Assembly (NCBI RefSeq): GCF_040183065.1
Contig: NC_091123.1
Coordinates: forward strand, 13,114,001 to 13,178,000
Origin: Periplaneta americana
Taxonomy: Eukaryota > Arthropoda > Insecta > Blattodea > Blattidae
Direction of reading: 5' to 3'
Length of the DNA stretch: 64,000 nucleotides
Part shown: piece after piece, positions 20,214 to 31,827 of the stretch
How positions within the stretch are numbered: position 1 is the first letter of the stretch
Layout: every line of letters begins with the position of its first letter
Notes under the pieces: model-generated
Told to the model about the DNA's origin: nothing
Database searches by the model: none
The model's input: only the letters and a program-made list of their open reading frames with translations
Program-made: the position numbers and the translations under genes

Positions 20214-20524
20214 CAGGGTACGACCACGGTAGTACAGTGGCTAGAGCGCTGAACTTATTATACTGTGGACCCGGGTTCGATCTCCAGCACCTCCGATTTA
20301 TGATTTGTGTTGGGCAAAACCTTGGACCGGGTAACAAAAGGGTTCTCTCCGGGGGCTCCGGTTCCCCTGTGTCATCCCAACAAATCTATCTCATATCATC
20401 GCGGATGTAACGCCTCCTATGGCACACCCTGGGCAACGACTCTGTCGGTAAATTGGCCTACACAGCTCTCTTCATAGGGGTGAATGACGGACAAACAGTC
20501 AAGTATCCGCCATTAGAAAAAAAA
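20214..20524 (+). mobile_element. SINE-5, tRNA-derived, with A-tail and target duplication
   Basis: tRNA-like head with A box (TAGTACAGTGGCTAGAGCG) and B box (GGGTTCGATCTCC), a body of about 220 bp and a poly-A tail. ATGTTTT occurs at 20207-20213 and 20525-20531 as a short target duplication. Non-coding; the 74-codon frame across it is incidental. Confidence 0.75.
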
Positions 20525-20531
20525 ATGTTTT

Positions 20532-21025
20532 TGTTAGGTCTAGGCCTATTATTTTTTTAGGTGGATAACAGTCACTGATGATATCATCGATTAAGCGAAT
20601 GCCACAGTCATGTAGGATGGAGAATAAGCACAATGACGAACGGTGTTAGGGACTTATAGTGATTTTCACTTCTATAGTAACACTGGTAGCTATAGATTTT
20701 ACTGTATAAAATTGTGCATTTTAGTAATCTTTCTAGTTTTATTCCTCAAGGCTCTGTTTATAGTTCCAGAAATAATTTGAAATCGGCTATTTTCTTTCTT
20801 GTGATAGCCATAACCAGGCTTCGGCCCAGGGACACAGAGTAACCAGTATGAGGTTTAGAGTGCACGGAGTATAAATGACGTCATAACCCGTGTAGGGTGA
20901 CACAACAGCACAGGTTGATCCGTAATGTGCATTACCGTTGTGTGTATTGCTGCTTGGCTGCGGTACGTGTAACAGGCTTCGGCGTAGGGACACCTGATTG
21001 AAGGTTACAGCTCATGTTAATACTT
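20532..21025. other. Unassigned DNA with a CAGGCTTCGGC direct repeat
   Basis: CAGGCTTCGGC recurs at about 20816 and 20972 with GGGACAC after each. The intervening block is GC-richer. No ORF assignment. Confidence 0.35.
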
Positions 21026-21842
21026 TTGTGCGAGACCGAGCGTATTTGCTTGTTTTCCGCACAGAACCAATACGCGGTAAGTATGAAATACCACATTCAG
21101 TATTCCCAACCTAACACACATAACAATTTCCCTCTTCTTACCGCTTAAGCGCGACATTCATTTTACTGCTTTAGGCTTTTAACATATTATTTTTAGAGAC
21201 GTTTAACATAGTAATAATTATGAATTGGAAACTTACCACTGCAATTTCACCTGAATTGCAATGTTAATTATTGTTTTTAAATATTTGCAAAAATTAAGTA
21301 AAGTCTACTACTCCACGAAACTTATTGCATTCCTGATACAAGTAACATTAAGGAAGCCGTGAAAAAATCAACAACATTCCAGATGCCGATGTTATTACTG
21401 CAATATGTTATATAAATAATACGAATTAATAATAATATTAAAATAAAAATGAAAAATAAATCATTACATAACCTTACCGTTTGTTTTAAGTTCGCATTTA
21501 TAGACTGGGGGAAAAAAAAAGACAGACGTATATCACGGTCTGCTGGAGTACAGTAAACACAGAAAACATTTTATAGCAACAATGTCGAAGAAAGATATTT
21601 TGGTTTTCCGAAGTTGCCGTCATTAAACAGAAACCAACATGTAGATTTCATTGCAACTAATTAGAAATTCGTCTTTTGGGTATGTAATAAACGATCTTCG
21701 CACAAAATAATGTACGATACACGAGCGGTATGTTTGTTTTCATGTCCTCGGAAATTAAAAAAACTCAACTACGTTTCGCTTTTTCAATCTTTTCCTCGAC
21801 CATGAATACGTCAACATACCGCTCTTGTAACGTATGTTACTA
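21026..21842 (-). mobile_element. Family Q, long copy
   Basis: 817 bp from TTGTGCGAGACCG to ATGTTACTA. Contains about 125 bp (around 21385-21505) missing from the short copies at 7230 and 58494, so it represents a longer subtype. No ORF. Confidence 0.75.
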
Positions 21843-22269
21843 TTGTGCGAGATCGTGCGTATTTGCTTGGTTTCCGCACAAAACCAATCCGCGGAAAGTC
21901 TAAGATTCCACATTCAGTATTCCCAACCTAACACACACAACAATTTCCCTCTTCTTACCGCTTAAGTGACATATTGATTTTACTGCTTTAGGCTTTTAAC
22001 ATATTATTTTTAGAGACGTTCAATATAGTAATAATTATAAATTGGAAACTTACCACTGCAATTTCACCTAAATTGCACTGTTAATTACTGTTTTTAAATA
22101 TTTGCAAAAATTAAGTAAACTCTACAACTCCACTAAAGTTACTGCATTCGTGATGCAAATAACATTAAGGAAGCCGTGAAAAAATCAACAAGATTCCAGA
22201 CTCATCATAGACTGGGGGAAAAAAAGACAAACGTATATCACGGCCTGCTGGAGTATAGTAAACACAGAA
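21843..22269 (-). mobile_element. Family Q, copy B (left half)
   Basis: Abuts the previous copy directly. Interrupted at 22270 within ...AAACACAGAA by another family Q copy on the opposite strand. Resumes at 23344. Confidence 0.75.
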
Positions 22270-23343
22270 TAGTAATATACGTTACAAGAGCGGTATGTTG
22301 ACGTTTTCATGGTCGAGGAAAAGATTGAAAAAGCGAAACGCAGTTGAGCTTTTTTAATTTACGAAAACGTGAAAACAAACATACCTCTCGTGTATCGTAC
22401 ATTATTTTGTGCGAAGATCGTTTATTACATACCTGAAAGACGAATTTCTAATTAGTTGCAATGAAATCTCCATGTTGGTTTCTGTTTAATGACGGCAACT
22501 TCGGAAAACCAAAATATCTTTCTTCAACATTATTACTATAAAATGTTTTCTGTGTTTACTATACTCTAGCAAGTCCACACCTGTGGATTAACGGTCAGCG
22601 CGTCTGGCCGCGAAACCAGGTGGCCCGGGTTCGAATCCTGGTCGGGGCAAGTTACCTGGTTGAGGTTTTTTCCGGGGTTTTCCCTCAACCCAATACGAGC
22701 AAATGCTGGGTATCTTTCGGTGCTGGACCCCGGACTCATTTCACCGGTATTATCACCTTCATTTCATTCAGACGCTAAATAACCTAGATGTTGATACAGC
22801 GTCGTAAAATAACCCAATAAAAAAGATATTCCAACAGGCCGTGATATACGTCTGTCTTTTTTTCCCCCAGTCTATAAATGCGAACTTAAAACAAACGGTA
22901 AGGTTATGTAATGATTTATTTTTCATTTTAATATTTTAACAATAACTTATTATTTATATAACATATTGCAGTAATAACATCGGCATCTGTAATCTTGTTG
23001 ATTTTTTCACGGCTTCCTTAATGTTACTTGTATCAGGAATGCAATAAGTTTCGTGGAGAAGTAGACTTTACTTAATTTTTGCAAATATTTAAAAACAATA
23101 ATTAACATTGCAATTTAGGTGAAATTGCAGTGGTAAGTTTCCAATTTATAATTATTACTATGTTAAACGTCTCTAAAAATAATATGTTAAAAGCCTAAAG
23201 CAGTAAAATGAATGTCGCGCATAAGCGGTAAGAAGAGGGAAATTGTTATGTGTGTTAGGTTGGGAATACTGAATGTGATATTTCACACTTACCGCGTATT
23301 GGTTCTGTGCGGAAAACAAGCAAATACTCACGATTTCGCACAA
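22270..23343 (+). mobile_element. Family Q, copy C, inserted inside copy B and itself carrying a SINE
   Basis: Plus-strand family Q (TAGTAATATACGTTAC ... TTCGCACAA). Its insertion point in copy B is shown by the uninterrupted sequence at 58915-58930. It carries the long-subtype internal block (about 22865-22985) and SINE-3 at 22574-22825. Confidence 0.78.
22574..22825 (+). mobile_element. SINE-3, tRNA-derived, near full length
   Basis: tRNA-like head (GGTTCGAATCC B box), a body with ACCTGGTTGAGG and GGGGTTTTCCCTCAACCC, a GCGTCGTAAAATAACC end and an A-rich tail. Flanks TACTCTAGCAAG and GATATTCCAACAGG look like a decayed target duplication. The antisense copy at 55554-55809 is nearly identical. 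Confidence 0.88.
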
Positions 23344-23620
23344 AACATTTTAAAGCAACAATGTTGAAGATAGACATTTTTGTTTTGCAAATTTGCCGTC
23401 ATTGAACAGAAACCAAGATGGAGATTTCATTGCAACTAATTAGAAATTCCTCTTTCAGGTATGTAATAAACGATCTTCGCACAAAATAATGTACGATACA
23501 CGAGCGGTATGTTTTCTTTCAATTCTCGGAAATTAAAAAAGCTCAACTACGTTTCGCTTTTTCAGACTTTTCCTCGAACATGAAAACTTCAACGTACCGC
23601 TCTTGTAACGCATATTACTA
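23344..23620 (-). mobile_element. Family Q, copy B (right half)
   Basis: Continuation of 21843-22269 after the inserted copy C, ending CATATTACTA. Confidence 0.75.
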
Positions 23621-23769
23621 TAATGGTAGACATTTATTATCTACATTAGGAGTGTACTGTGTATACTGCATATGTACAGGGTGAAATATAGTTTGTGCCG
23701 TACTGTGACGGACTGTTTACATGTTGAGACACGAAGTAACGACGCGCTTCATGTCCCAATCCACTCGAC

Positions 23770-23968
23770 CAACACAAAACTATTGTCGGTGAGTTCTGAA
23801 CTTCATGCGTTTCTGTGCCCAGGACCGAAGTCTGGTCATAACTGAGCGGACATCTTAAATATTTGAAATGCTCTACCTGCTTCAGAATGTTATTGTATAT
23901 TACTGTCTTCGTTCTTACAAGCGATTCATCTCTGAATGCCATGAATTTTGTTTTGTTTACATTACAAT
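23770..23968 (-). mobile_element. LINE-C reverse transcriptase fragment
   Basis: The minus strand encodes NVNKTKFMAFRDESLVRTK and ILKQVEHFKYL, the thumb-region pattern shared by LINE RTs but different from families A, B and D. Only about 60 codons are readable before frames degrade. Confidence 0.6.
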
Positions 23969-24090
23969 TTTAAAATAATAACTTAAGCTTTACATATATT
24001 ATTAAAAGGTACTGTAAGTTACTTATAATGTTTTTAGGAGGCCTAATTCATCTTTTGTACCTATGACTTATTAAGGGAGAAAAATTCGCT

Positions 24091-24161
24091 CCGGCGCCGG
24101 GGATCGAACTCGGGTTCTTGGTTTCACATACCAAGTGCTTTAACCACTGAGCTACGCTGAA
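24091..24161 (-). repeat. tRNA-like module (SINE-2 type)
   Basis: A box TAGCTCAGTGG, B box GAGTTCGATCCCC, GGCGCCGG acceptor end. The acceptor pair is imperfect (CAGCGT against GCGCCGG). Not called a tRNA gene. Confidence 0.65.
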
Positions 24162-24510
24162 GTTTAATCCATACCACCGGATCGAATCCCTCTCCTCTAG
24201 TGTTTTTCCCTTTGTGGCCTGACTCCAAGTTCGACATAGGCCTATATGTTCACTTAGGATTAAGTCAATTGCCATTATACAAAGAGTGCACTCAATTGAG
24301 TGACTTGGTGGCCGGGATTCCTAGTAATATGCACTGTTGGGCGAAGAATCTACTTAAAGATTAATTTTCAGTTCTACAGGATATATCTGTTATGGTAACA
24401 ATAATGGCAATTAACTTAATATATGTCAACATACTTGTCAAACTTGGAGGCAGGCCACGAAAGAAAAAACACTAGAGGAAAGGGATTCGATCCGGTGCTG
24501 TGAATTAAAC

Positions 24511-24581
24511 TTCGGCGTAGCTCAGTGGTTAGAGCTCTTAGTACATATAATCACTTACCCGGGTTCGCTCCCCGGCGCCAG
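24511..24581 (+). repeat. tRNA-like module (SINE-2 type)
   Basis: TCGGCGTAGCTCAGTGG head with a damaged anticodon arm and B box GGGTTCGCTCCCC. Degenerate. Confidence 0.6.
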
Positions 24582-24660
24582 AGCGAATTTTTCTCCTCTA
24601 ATAATCATTGTTACAATAATAGATATATTCTGTAAGACCAAAAAATAATCTTTAAGTAGT

Positions 24661-24688
24661 TATATATATATATTTATTTATATATATA

Positions 24689-24733
<45 letters not shown>
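24661..24733. repeat. (TA)n then (ATT)n microsatellite
   Basis: Simple repeats abutting the inverted arm of FB-1. Confidence 0.9.
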
Positions 24734-24759
24734 GCCCAAGTCATTAATAGTACATAAAG

Positions 24760-25353
24760 TTATGCAACGAGCCTATAGTGGTAGTAATTAGGACGCGAGG
24801 ACGTTTATGAAACGAGTTTCATAATTTTCATACGAGCGTCTTAATTACCATTATAGGCAAGTTTCATAGCCTACGACTTTTTATGCTCGACCATATTTCT
24901 AACTTGAAATTATTCATAAATATTCATGTTATTGTTATATGAGTGAGTGCAATAGCCTACCTCATGAATTGTGGGATGTGCGCAGACGCGAAAGTATTGA
25001 TTTCTTCCGGGAAACGAATGTCGATGACCTTGATATAATCTAGAGAGTAAGATAAACATTAGTCTTGATATAACCTTGAAATTGAATTCGACATTGAAAA
25101 ACGAGATGACAAATTTAATTTATTTGAAAATTATTTACAATTAACGCTAATTATTATATTTACAGAACATAACCTTCTGCGACAGTATTGGATTTCCAGC
25201 CTCCGTGACCTTTCAATAGTTGTCTTTCGATTGCATATCCGAGAATAATCGAAAACCTGAACTTTAATGAATAGGTGTACTTTAATGACATGCATTAAAG
25301 GACTGCTACCAGGTGTGTAATTACTACATTTCGGATGGTCGAGCATAAAAAAA
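24760..25353. mobile_element. Repeat family Z, copy 2
   Basis: Same layout as copy 1 (19316-19970) without its extra CATTGGCTGAA block. The right-end minus frame (25131-25370) keeps PKCSNYTPGSSPLM, but the initiating Met codon is lost by a 2-bp change. Confidence 0.75.
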
Positions 25354-26044
25354 CAATAGGCTACACACATTAAAAATATTAGATTAAAAACTATACCTTG
25401 TCATGTGACGCCTAACTTTGCTTTCCTTCTGGAGGAATCAAAATTGAGGATTTTATCGTTCTTAGAATTCGCTCTCAGGGCCGAGTTTGACCACACAAGT
25501 TTCGACTCCAGCCACTAGAAACGCATACAAAATATTGGTTAGAGTTGTAGGTTGTTGTTGTTGTTGTTGTTACAAGACCGTGCTGCAACCTGACTTGATC
25601 TGACTGACAATGAATAAACGCATCATTAAGTAAAACACTGAGACGTGAGTGATTCATCGAGTCCCTTGCCAGTTGCTTTGGTTAGTCACGCACTAAACTT
25701 GGCGCGGAGAGACGAGCTTCCACTTGAGGGATCTTTTTCGAACGAATTAGTTCATCCTGTCCGGACATTTTAAAATCATTATGTTACCTGTTTATTCCTC
25801 TGCATATCCATTAATGGATGTTTACGACCGCATTTTTCATTTCATATCTATTTCTTGATGTATGCCTTCTGATATGTATTAAACAGGCCTATTAAACAGT
25901 GCTCTGGGTTGTACACTGTAGAAACACAACTTGGATACTGAAATTATCAAATTAGAGTTGTTGGGCAAGTGCAAATAGAATATGTGCTTGCTAATATTCA
26001 TAGGGAAGGCGACGCTCTAGAGCGTTATTTCAGGTTAGAGCCTA
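25354..26044. other. Unassigned DNA with a (GTT)n tract
   Basis: (GTT)n at 25551-25571. No supported gene or repeat ends. Confidence 0.35.
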
Positions 26045-26077
26045 TTGACAATTAATATTTGAGGAGAAAAATTCGCT

Positions 26078-26149
26078 CCGGCGCCGGGGATCGAACCCGG
26101 GTCCTTGGTTCTACGTACCAAGCGCTCTGACCACTGAGCTACGCCGAAT
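26078..26149 (-). repeat. tRNA-like module (SINE-2 type), well preserved
   Basis: Cloverleaf-compatible: TCGGCGT/GCGCCGG acceptor, TTGGT-ACGTAGA-ACCAA anticodon arm with GTA in the anticodon position, and GGGTTCGATCCCC T arm. A GTA anticodon would suggest Tyr, but the acceptor stem does not resemble insect tRNA-Tyr as I remember it, and position 33 is C rather than T. Confidence 0.65.
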
Positions 26150-26447
26150 TCAATCACCAACACCGGACCGAACCTTCCTCCTTCAATGTTTCCCTCTGTG
26201 GCCTGACTCCAATTTAGGCATACATGTTGACGTGTATGTCCAGTGTCAACTGCCATTATATTAGGAGCGCACTCAGCTGAGTGACTTGTTTGGCCGGGAT
26301 TCCGCAATTAAGTGCACAGTAATCTATACAGACATATGCACTGCAGCTATGAGAATTATAGATTTATTAATTTTCCTATAGAATAGGCTAATAGGCCCTA
26401 TCTGTAATATTGACAATTCATATTTGAGGAGGTGTTGGTGATTGAAT

Positions 26448-26519
26448 TCGGCGTAGTTCAGTGGTCAGAGCGCTTGGTACATAGAACCAAGGACCCGGGT
26501 TCGATCCCCGGCACCGGAG
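26448..26519 (+). repeat. tRNA-like module (SINE-2 type)
   Basis: Mirror of 26078-26149 with few changes (TAGTTCAGTGG A box, ACATAGA loop). Confidence 0.65.
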
Positions 26520-26799
26520 CGAATTTTTCTCCTCAAATATTAATTGTCAATATTACAGATATTATTCTGTAGGACAAATTAATAAATCTATAGAGCCTAT
26601 TAAGTTTTATTTCAGAATAGGCTATAGTCTATCATTCGTAGCTTATTCCAGATTAGTAGCCTAACTTTAATTTGAGGAAACATCAATTGTATTTCAGAAA
26701 ATATAGTAAGTTAAACTCAATGTCAGCAGCATAAACAATTCTTGCCATGATAACGGAATGAGTTATTGTTAAATTATATTTCCTGTAATACATATGATA

Positions 26800-27320
26800 A
26801 TTTCTGGAATAGAAACGACACTTTCCAAAAAAAATTGATTAATCTGAAATACAAATGACACTTTCTCAAATAAAACTGACATCTGAAATACGAATGACAC
26901 TTTCTCAAATAATATTGGTAAATCTGAAATACAAATGACAGTTTCTCAAGTAAAACTGACATCTGAAATACGAATGACACTTTCTCAAATAATATTGGTA
27001 AATCTGAAATACAAATGACAGTTTCTCAAGTAAAACTGACATCTGAAATACGAATGACACTTTCTTAAATAATATTGGTAAATCTGAAATACAAATGACA
27101 CTTTCTCAAATAATATTGATAAATCTGAAATACAAATGATACTTTCTCAAATAATATTGATGAATCTTAAATACAAATGACACTTTCTCAAATAATATTC
27201 GTAAATCTGAAATACAAATAAGACTTTCTCAAATAATATTCGTAAATCTGAAATACAAATAAGACTTTCTCAAATAATATTGATGAATCTGAAATACGAT
27301 TGACACTTTATGAAAACCAA
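26800..27320. repeat. Minisatellite, about 40-bp unit
   Basis: Tandem copies of a unit with TCTGAAATACAAATGACA and TTTCTCAAATAATATTG. Two alternating variants (39 and 41 bp) form an 80-bp higher-order period in the middle (26880-27060). About 12 units. The minus-strand frame across it (FVFQMSVLLEK repeats) is a by-product. Confidence 0.9.
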
Positions 27321-27599
27321 TTGACTAATATGAAACACAATTTATACTTTCTGCAATACAGCTGAAAAGGTGTTGGGTCTAAGTGTAAAACAAGTGTTAA
27401 AGACAGATGTTGTTATGAAGAAGTGTTTAGTTACTTGGTTATTGTATTATTATGTGTTATCTCAAATTGCGGCAAAAGTAACAACAAAATATTAAACAAT
27501 AAAACAAAGACTTTTTCACGTAATCATGGGAATTGTGTGAATCCCTTATCACATTTTCTAATAGCTTGCCGGTATATGTAGGCTACACTTGCGCAGTCT
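27321..27599. other. Unassigned AT-rich DNA
   Basis: No feature recognised after the minisatellite. Confidence 0.35.
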
Positions 27600-28330
27600 T
27601 GGGCATAAAAATTGACCGATCTCCTGTAGCGTGAATTTGTCTTAGTCCACCTTCGGGCTGCGTCTGGTTAACACGACAGGAGAAAGGATGTTTATTTTGA
27701 ACCTAATTTACCCCTTGAATACATCTTTGTTATAGATTATTTATAACACTTGATTTATAAACAGATGGAAAAAACAACGAACAAAGGAATTCGTTCACGT
27801 GAAAACCTAAGCTCTCACGAAATCGACCGAAGTCTTCCGAAGGCGATTTAGAGTATGGCAGTCGGTCATTTTTTTCTGTATAAGATGATACAATAAATTG
27901 ATTGGTGGGGGGTCTACATATAATATAGATCCTATCTGTGTAGTTGCTCAGGAGACGCGAAGGCACACAGAGGAAATGAGCCACATTTTCAATACCAGGG
28001 ATGCTGAGCGATAGATTTTCATCTACTTTCTCCATACTTCGTGTTCTTTGCGCAGGACAGGAACTCGCGTCGTCCGCAGTGTTTTGTTTGCAGCTCATAC
28101 ACCCACGGCATTCCCGGGGTTCTGAGAAATTGTTGACTTCATTAACAGTTGCCTAGCAGCCAGCCAGCCGTGAACAGATAAATAACTTTCCGAAACTTCC
28201 CATTACTTCCATCCACTGCGCAGGGGGGCGCTTTGTCTTGCAGATTTGATTTGTTTAACGTCTCATTGTTCCTTTCAAGGGGATGTGCGCTGCCTCCGGT
28301 CTTTGATCCCCACTCCAAATTCATATTTCT
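27600..28330. other. GC-richer island (candidate regulatory DNA)
   Basis: Non-repetitive, moderately GC-rich, with CpGs, GCAGCCAGCCAGCCG and GCGCAGGGGGGCGC. A 122-codon minus frame (27730-28098) crosses it: it has Cys- and Ser-rich stretches but no recognisable domain, and I do not call it a gene. Confidence 0.3.
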
Positions 28331-28497
28331 TGGATGTCAAACAGTTGCTAAAATGACGAACTCTGGTGTCTGGAATGTAGTCACTTTTCAGTAGGACCTA
28401 CGTATCTTCTATCCCATCCTATCATAATAAAGAGTACACATAAGTACTTTTTCATTACCTATAAATTATTGAAATTATATAGCTAATATAGATAACG

Positions 28498-29235
28498 TTA
28501 AGGGGTTAGGTACAGCTTACAGCAGTAACATTTTGGAAATATTCAACATTTTTTCCCTCCATTACTGTATCTTGTACAATAATGAACATTAGAATGTATA
28601 AAACACTGTTCTTCTGCTATATGAAAAAATATTTTTACGATTAAAAAATTTATTTACTTTTTTTTTTTTTTTTCAAAATTCAATTCACTGTGCAGTGATG
28701 AAGCGTTTCCCACATAACTAAAAAATTATTCAACATTATGTGATGAAATTTTGTGTGTGTACTTATGCATGTCTTATCTACAATATGATGCAAGATCACG
28801 TCTCTACCTTTGATAGATTGTGTGATAAAAATAAATTAATTTTAAAAGTGGTAAAATATCAGTATTTTCTTCTAACACAAAATAAAAGAAATATTATTTA
28901 TTAAGAAATGTAGCTAGTTGAAAGAGCATGATATTGTAAACATGAGTTTCAGCAATAAAATAAAAGAGAGAGAACATGAAAAAGTTAACAAGTTTGTGAG
29001 TTATGAGGGAGACACTTCATCACTGTACAGTGAACTGCCACCATTATGAATTTTGAAAAAAAAAAATATATATATATATAATTTTTTTTAAATCGTAAAA
29101 ATATATTTTTCATACAGCAGAAGGACAGTGTTTTACACATATCAATTTTCGTTATTGTACAAAATACAGTTATGGAGGAAAAAATGTTGAATATTTCCAA
29201 AATTTTACTGCTGCAAGCTGTACCTAACCCCTTAA
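28498..29235. mobile_element. TTAA-target MITE, copy 2
   Basis: TTAA at 28498-28501 and 29232-29235. Termini GGGGTTAGGTACAGCTTAC and its near-perfect inverse, then about 200 bp of inverted arm shared with copy 1 (12481-13216). Its termini are better preserved than those of copy 1. Confidence 0.9.
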
Positions 29236-29576
29236 AGAGAATTTTGTGAAAAATGTGCAGAATTTGGGCAGAATTTTAGCCCTAAGTTTTCCATGTCGCA
29301 AATCAGCTCCGGATCGAACGAAATAGAAGACACACTGATGCAATTGCAATAGTAAATTGAATTCTGAATATGCCATTAATTTTAACCGACAAGTTATTAC
29401 AGTTATTATAAATGTACAATTATTTATGTGTGTGGCTTCTAACCAATTCTTGTGAAGGCTCAAATTACTATTTGAATTTACTCTTCTGTCGTCACAGCAA
29501 TAGGCCTACGTCTTCCTTTTGTTATAACAAAGAGGTGTTTAAATGGTACCAAATTTTGTGTTTTTAGTCCATTATT

Positions 29577-29835
29577 CATTATTTATTTTTTTAAGTTGGT
29601 TATTTAACGATGCTGTATTAGCTACGAGATTATTTAGAGTCGACGAGATTGGTGATAGCGAGATGGTATTTGGCGAGATGAGGCCGAGGATTCGCCATAA
29701 ATTACCTGGCATTCACCTTACATTCACCTTACGGTTGGGGAAAACCTCGGAAAAAACCCAACCAGGTAATCATCCCAAGCGGGGATCGAACCCGCGCTCG
29801 AGCGCCTTAACCGACTGAGCCACGCCGGTGGCTTC
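29577..29835 (-). mobile_element. SINE-3-like element with 14-bp target duplication
   Basis: TTTAGTCCATTATT at 29563-29576 and 29836-29849 brackets a minus-strand SINE. The tRNA-like head has GTGGCTCAGTCGG A box and GGTTCGATCCCC B box, the body has ACCTGGTTGGG and GAGGTTTTCCCC, and the A-rich tail lies at the left end. Same body type as 22574-22825 but a different tRNA head. Confidence 0.88.
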
Positions 29836-29932
29836 TTTAGTCCATTATTATTGAAGAAAAGCTTAAACTTAAAAGTGATAGGACCTAGGGAATTTTAAAT
29901 TCCATTGATTTAATTTTAATGAGGCTATTATT

Positions 29933-29937
<5 letters not shown>

Positions 29938-29998
<61 letters not shown>
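29938..29998. repeat. (ATT)n microsatellite
   Basis: Perfect trinucleotide tract. Confidence 0.95.
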
Positions 29999-30264
29999 TG
30001 CATCATCATTACGAAGATAAAATCGTCGTCTGAATGCAAGAACTAGGTAACTTGATTTTTCATATTTTGTGACATTGCCTATTTACTTATTTATTGCACT
30101 AAGGAATAGGCCTATTTGTTTTCCCTGTTAACTCAAAAGGTACTTCATATATTTTAATGAAGCTTCGCATGTTTGTGTATTTTTGGCATCTTAACATCAT
30201 AAACTAAATCTTAGCTGCAGCCTTTCTTATCTATTACAGCACTATTTTCTATACTACTTAGGCC

Positions 30265-30864
30265 TACTTACAAATAGCTTTTAAGGAACCCGCAGGTTCA
30301 TTGCCGCCCTCACATAAGCCCCCCATCGGTCCCTATCCTGTGCAAGATTAATCAACTCTCTATCATCATATCCCACCTCCCTCAAATCCATTTTAATATT
30401 ATCCTCCCATCTACGTCTCGGCCTTCCCAAAGGCCTTTTTCCCTCCGGTTTCCCAAATAACACTCTATATGCATTTCTTAATTATATCAGGTGAAGAATA
30501 CAATGCGTGCAGTTCTGTGTTGTGTAACTTTCTCCATTCTCTTGTAACTTCATCCCTCTTAGTCCCAAATATTTTCCTAAGAACCTTATTCTCAAACACC
30601 ATTAATCTCTGTTCCTCTCTCAAAGTGAAAATCCAAGGCCTATAGAACAACCGGTAATATAACTGTTTTATAAATTCTAACTTTGAGATTTTTTGACAGC
30701 AGACTAGATGACAAAAGCTTCTCAACCGAATAATAACAGGCATTTCCCATGTTTATTCTGCGTTTATTTTCCTCCCGAGTGTCATTTATATTTGTTGCTA
30801 TTGCTCCGAGATATTTGAATTTTTCCACCTCTTCGAAGGATAAATCTCCATTTTTTATGTTTTT
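30265..30864 (-). mobile_element. LINE-A 3' fragment
   Basis: C-terminal region in several frames: GKRPLGRPRRRWEDN and KMDLREVGYDDRE near 30281-30463, then LRVFE-type and KFKYLGA stretches up to 30828. Indels break it (HVARMGE segment deleted near 30475). Similarity ends at 30864. Confidence 0.88.
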
Positions 30865-31389
30865 CTATAATATGGTTAATTAATGAATATTAAAATAATA
30901 ATGCATTTCTATAAAAGATTTTAGTTTCTCTTGTTCACTTAGTTACTACAGTAGACCTACAAACATTTCAAAGTAAGAATCGTTAAGAAATTCTTATATT
31001 AATGAACAATTTTGAGGTATATGTACGACTGAATCATTTTCGTCAAAAAATGTTGGAAATAAACAGTTCTTTGAAAATATTAAAAATGCAGAATAAAGCA
31101 GAAAGAATTTGTTGCAAGTGTGCCAAATTTCATTTCACCAGGATTGAAAGATGCTTGTAGGTCTACATAAAAATATTAAATTAGACTAAACCTACACTTA
31201 GCCTATTTTATAGCCTCATATAAGAATACATATGTATAGCCTATAGGCTATCAATGTTAACAGCATTCATAAACTGTTGTTGAAAATGGCCATAAAATCA
31301 TTTAAATATGCGCTCCTGCATACATGGCTTGAATATCTTAAATGCAATTAGTAGGCTATTGATAATACAATGAGAGGAGTTCGCCTGGC
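30865..31389. other. Unassigned DNA between LINE-A pieces
   Basis: AT-rich, no coding frame. It lies where about 150 bp of LINE-A would be expected if both flanking pieces came from one copy. Confidence 0.35.
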
Positions 31390-31468
31390 ACCGTGGATCG
31401 TGTCCCGGTGGAAAGAGCGCTCAGCGCCCACAGCTGAGAGGTCCCGGGTTCGATTCCCGGTGCCGGAA
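31390..31468 (+). repeat. tRNA-like module, isolated
   Basis: GGTTCGATTCC B box and GAAAGAGCGC D-arm remnant, then GTGCCGGAATGAATTTTTCT, as in FB elements. No SINE body detected. Confidence 0.5.
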
Positions 31469-31827
31469 TGAATTTTTCTAAAATTAATAGATATTTACAG
31501 TATGGCTACTTATAGTCATTGATTATTCAGTGAGGATAGCGAGATCTCATATAAGAATAACCTATATAGGCCTATGTATACATTCTAATGATGATACTGA
31601 ACGCTTGTTTTGTGCTTTGCTTAGTGGAGACCATTTTGACTTTGAAATTTTGTTAATCTTGTAACTTGTTAATAGTATTCCATATTTGTACCTCTATTTT
31701 TGTGAAGAAAATATGTTAGAATTTGAGGATTTTTTTTTTTTCAAATATTTTATAGGCCTAATAATAATCAGGTACGAGAAACATGGTTGTCAGAAAAAGC
31801 ACTGCGTTGAACAATTAACATTTAGGC

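Larger units (their letters stand above)
24069..24660. mobile_element. Foldback element FB-1 with two outward tRNA-like modules
   Basis: tRNA-like heads lie at 24091-24161 (minus) and 24511-24581 (plus), each followed outward by GGAGAAAAATTCGCTCC. Extended inverted arms (CTACTTAAAGATTA and ACAGAATATATC type, 24349-24405 against 24608-24660) surround the right module. A GGCCACAAAGGGAAAAACAC stretch next to the modules recurs in FB-2. Confidence 0.65.
26045..26595. mobile_element. Foldback element FB-2 with two tRNA-like modules
   Basis: TTGACAATTAATATTTGAGG plus AGAAAAATTCGCTCCGG at 26045-26081 is mirrored at 26511-26550. tRNA-like modules lie at 26078-26149 (minus) and 26448-26519 (plus). 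A second inverted pair (TATTGACAATTCATATTTGA at 26408-26429) brackets the right module alone, so each module can sit in its own hairpin. Arms beyond that (TCCTATAGAATA / TATTCTGTAGGA) extend to 26595. Confidence 0.7.

Noticed and set aside
26078..26149. Functional tRNA gene
   Set aside because: Good pol III boxes and near-cloverleaf, but repeated in several copies with inverted arms and SINE-type flanks, position 33 is C, and no clean terminator follows.
27730..28098. 122-codon minus-strand ORF as a gene
   Set aside because: No recognisable domain, no supporting splice or promoter signals; could not be distinguished from chance.
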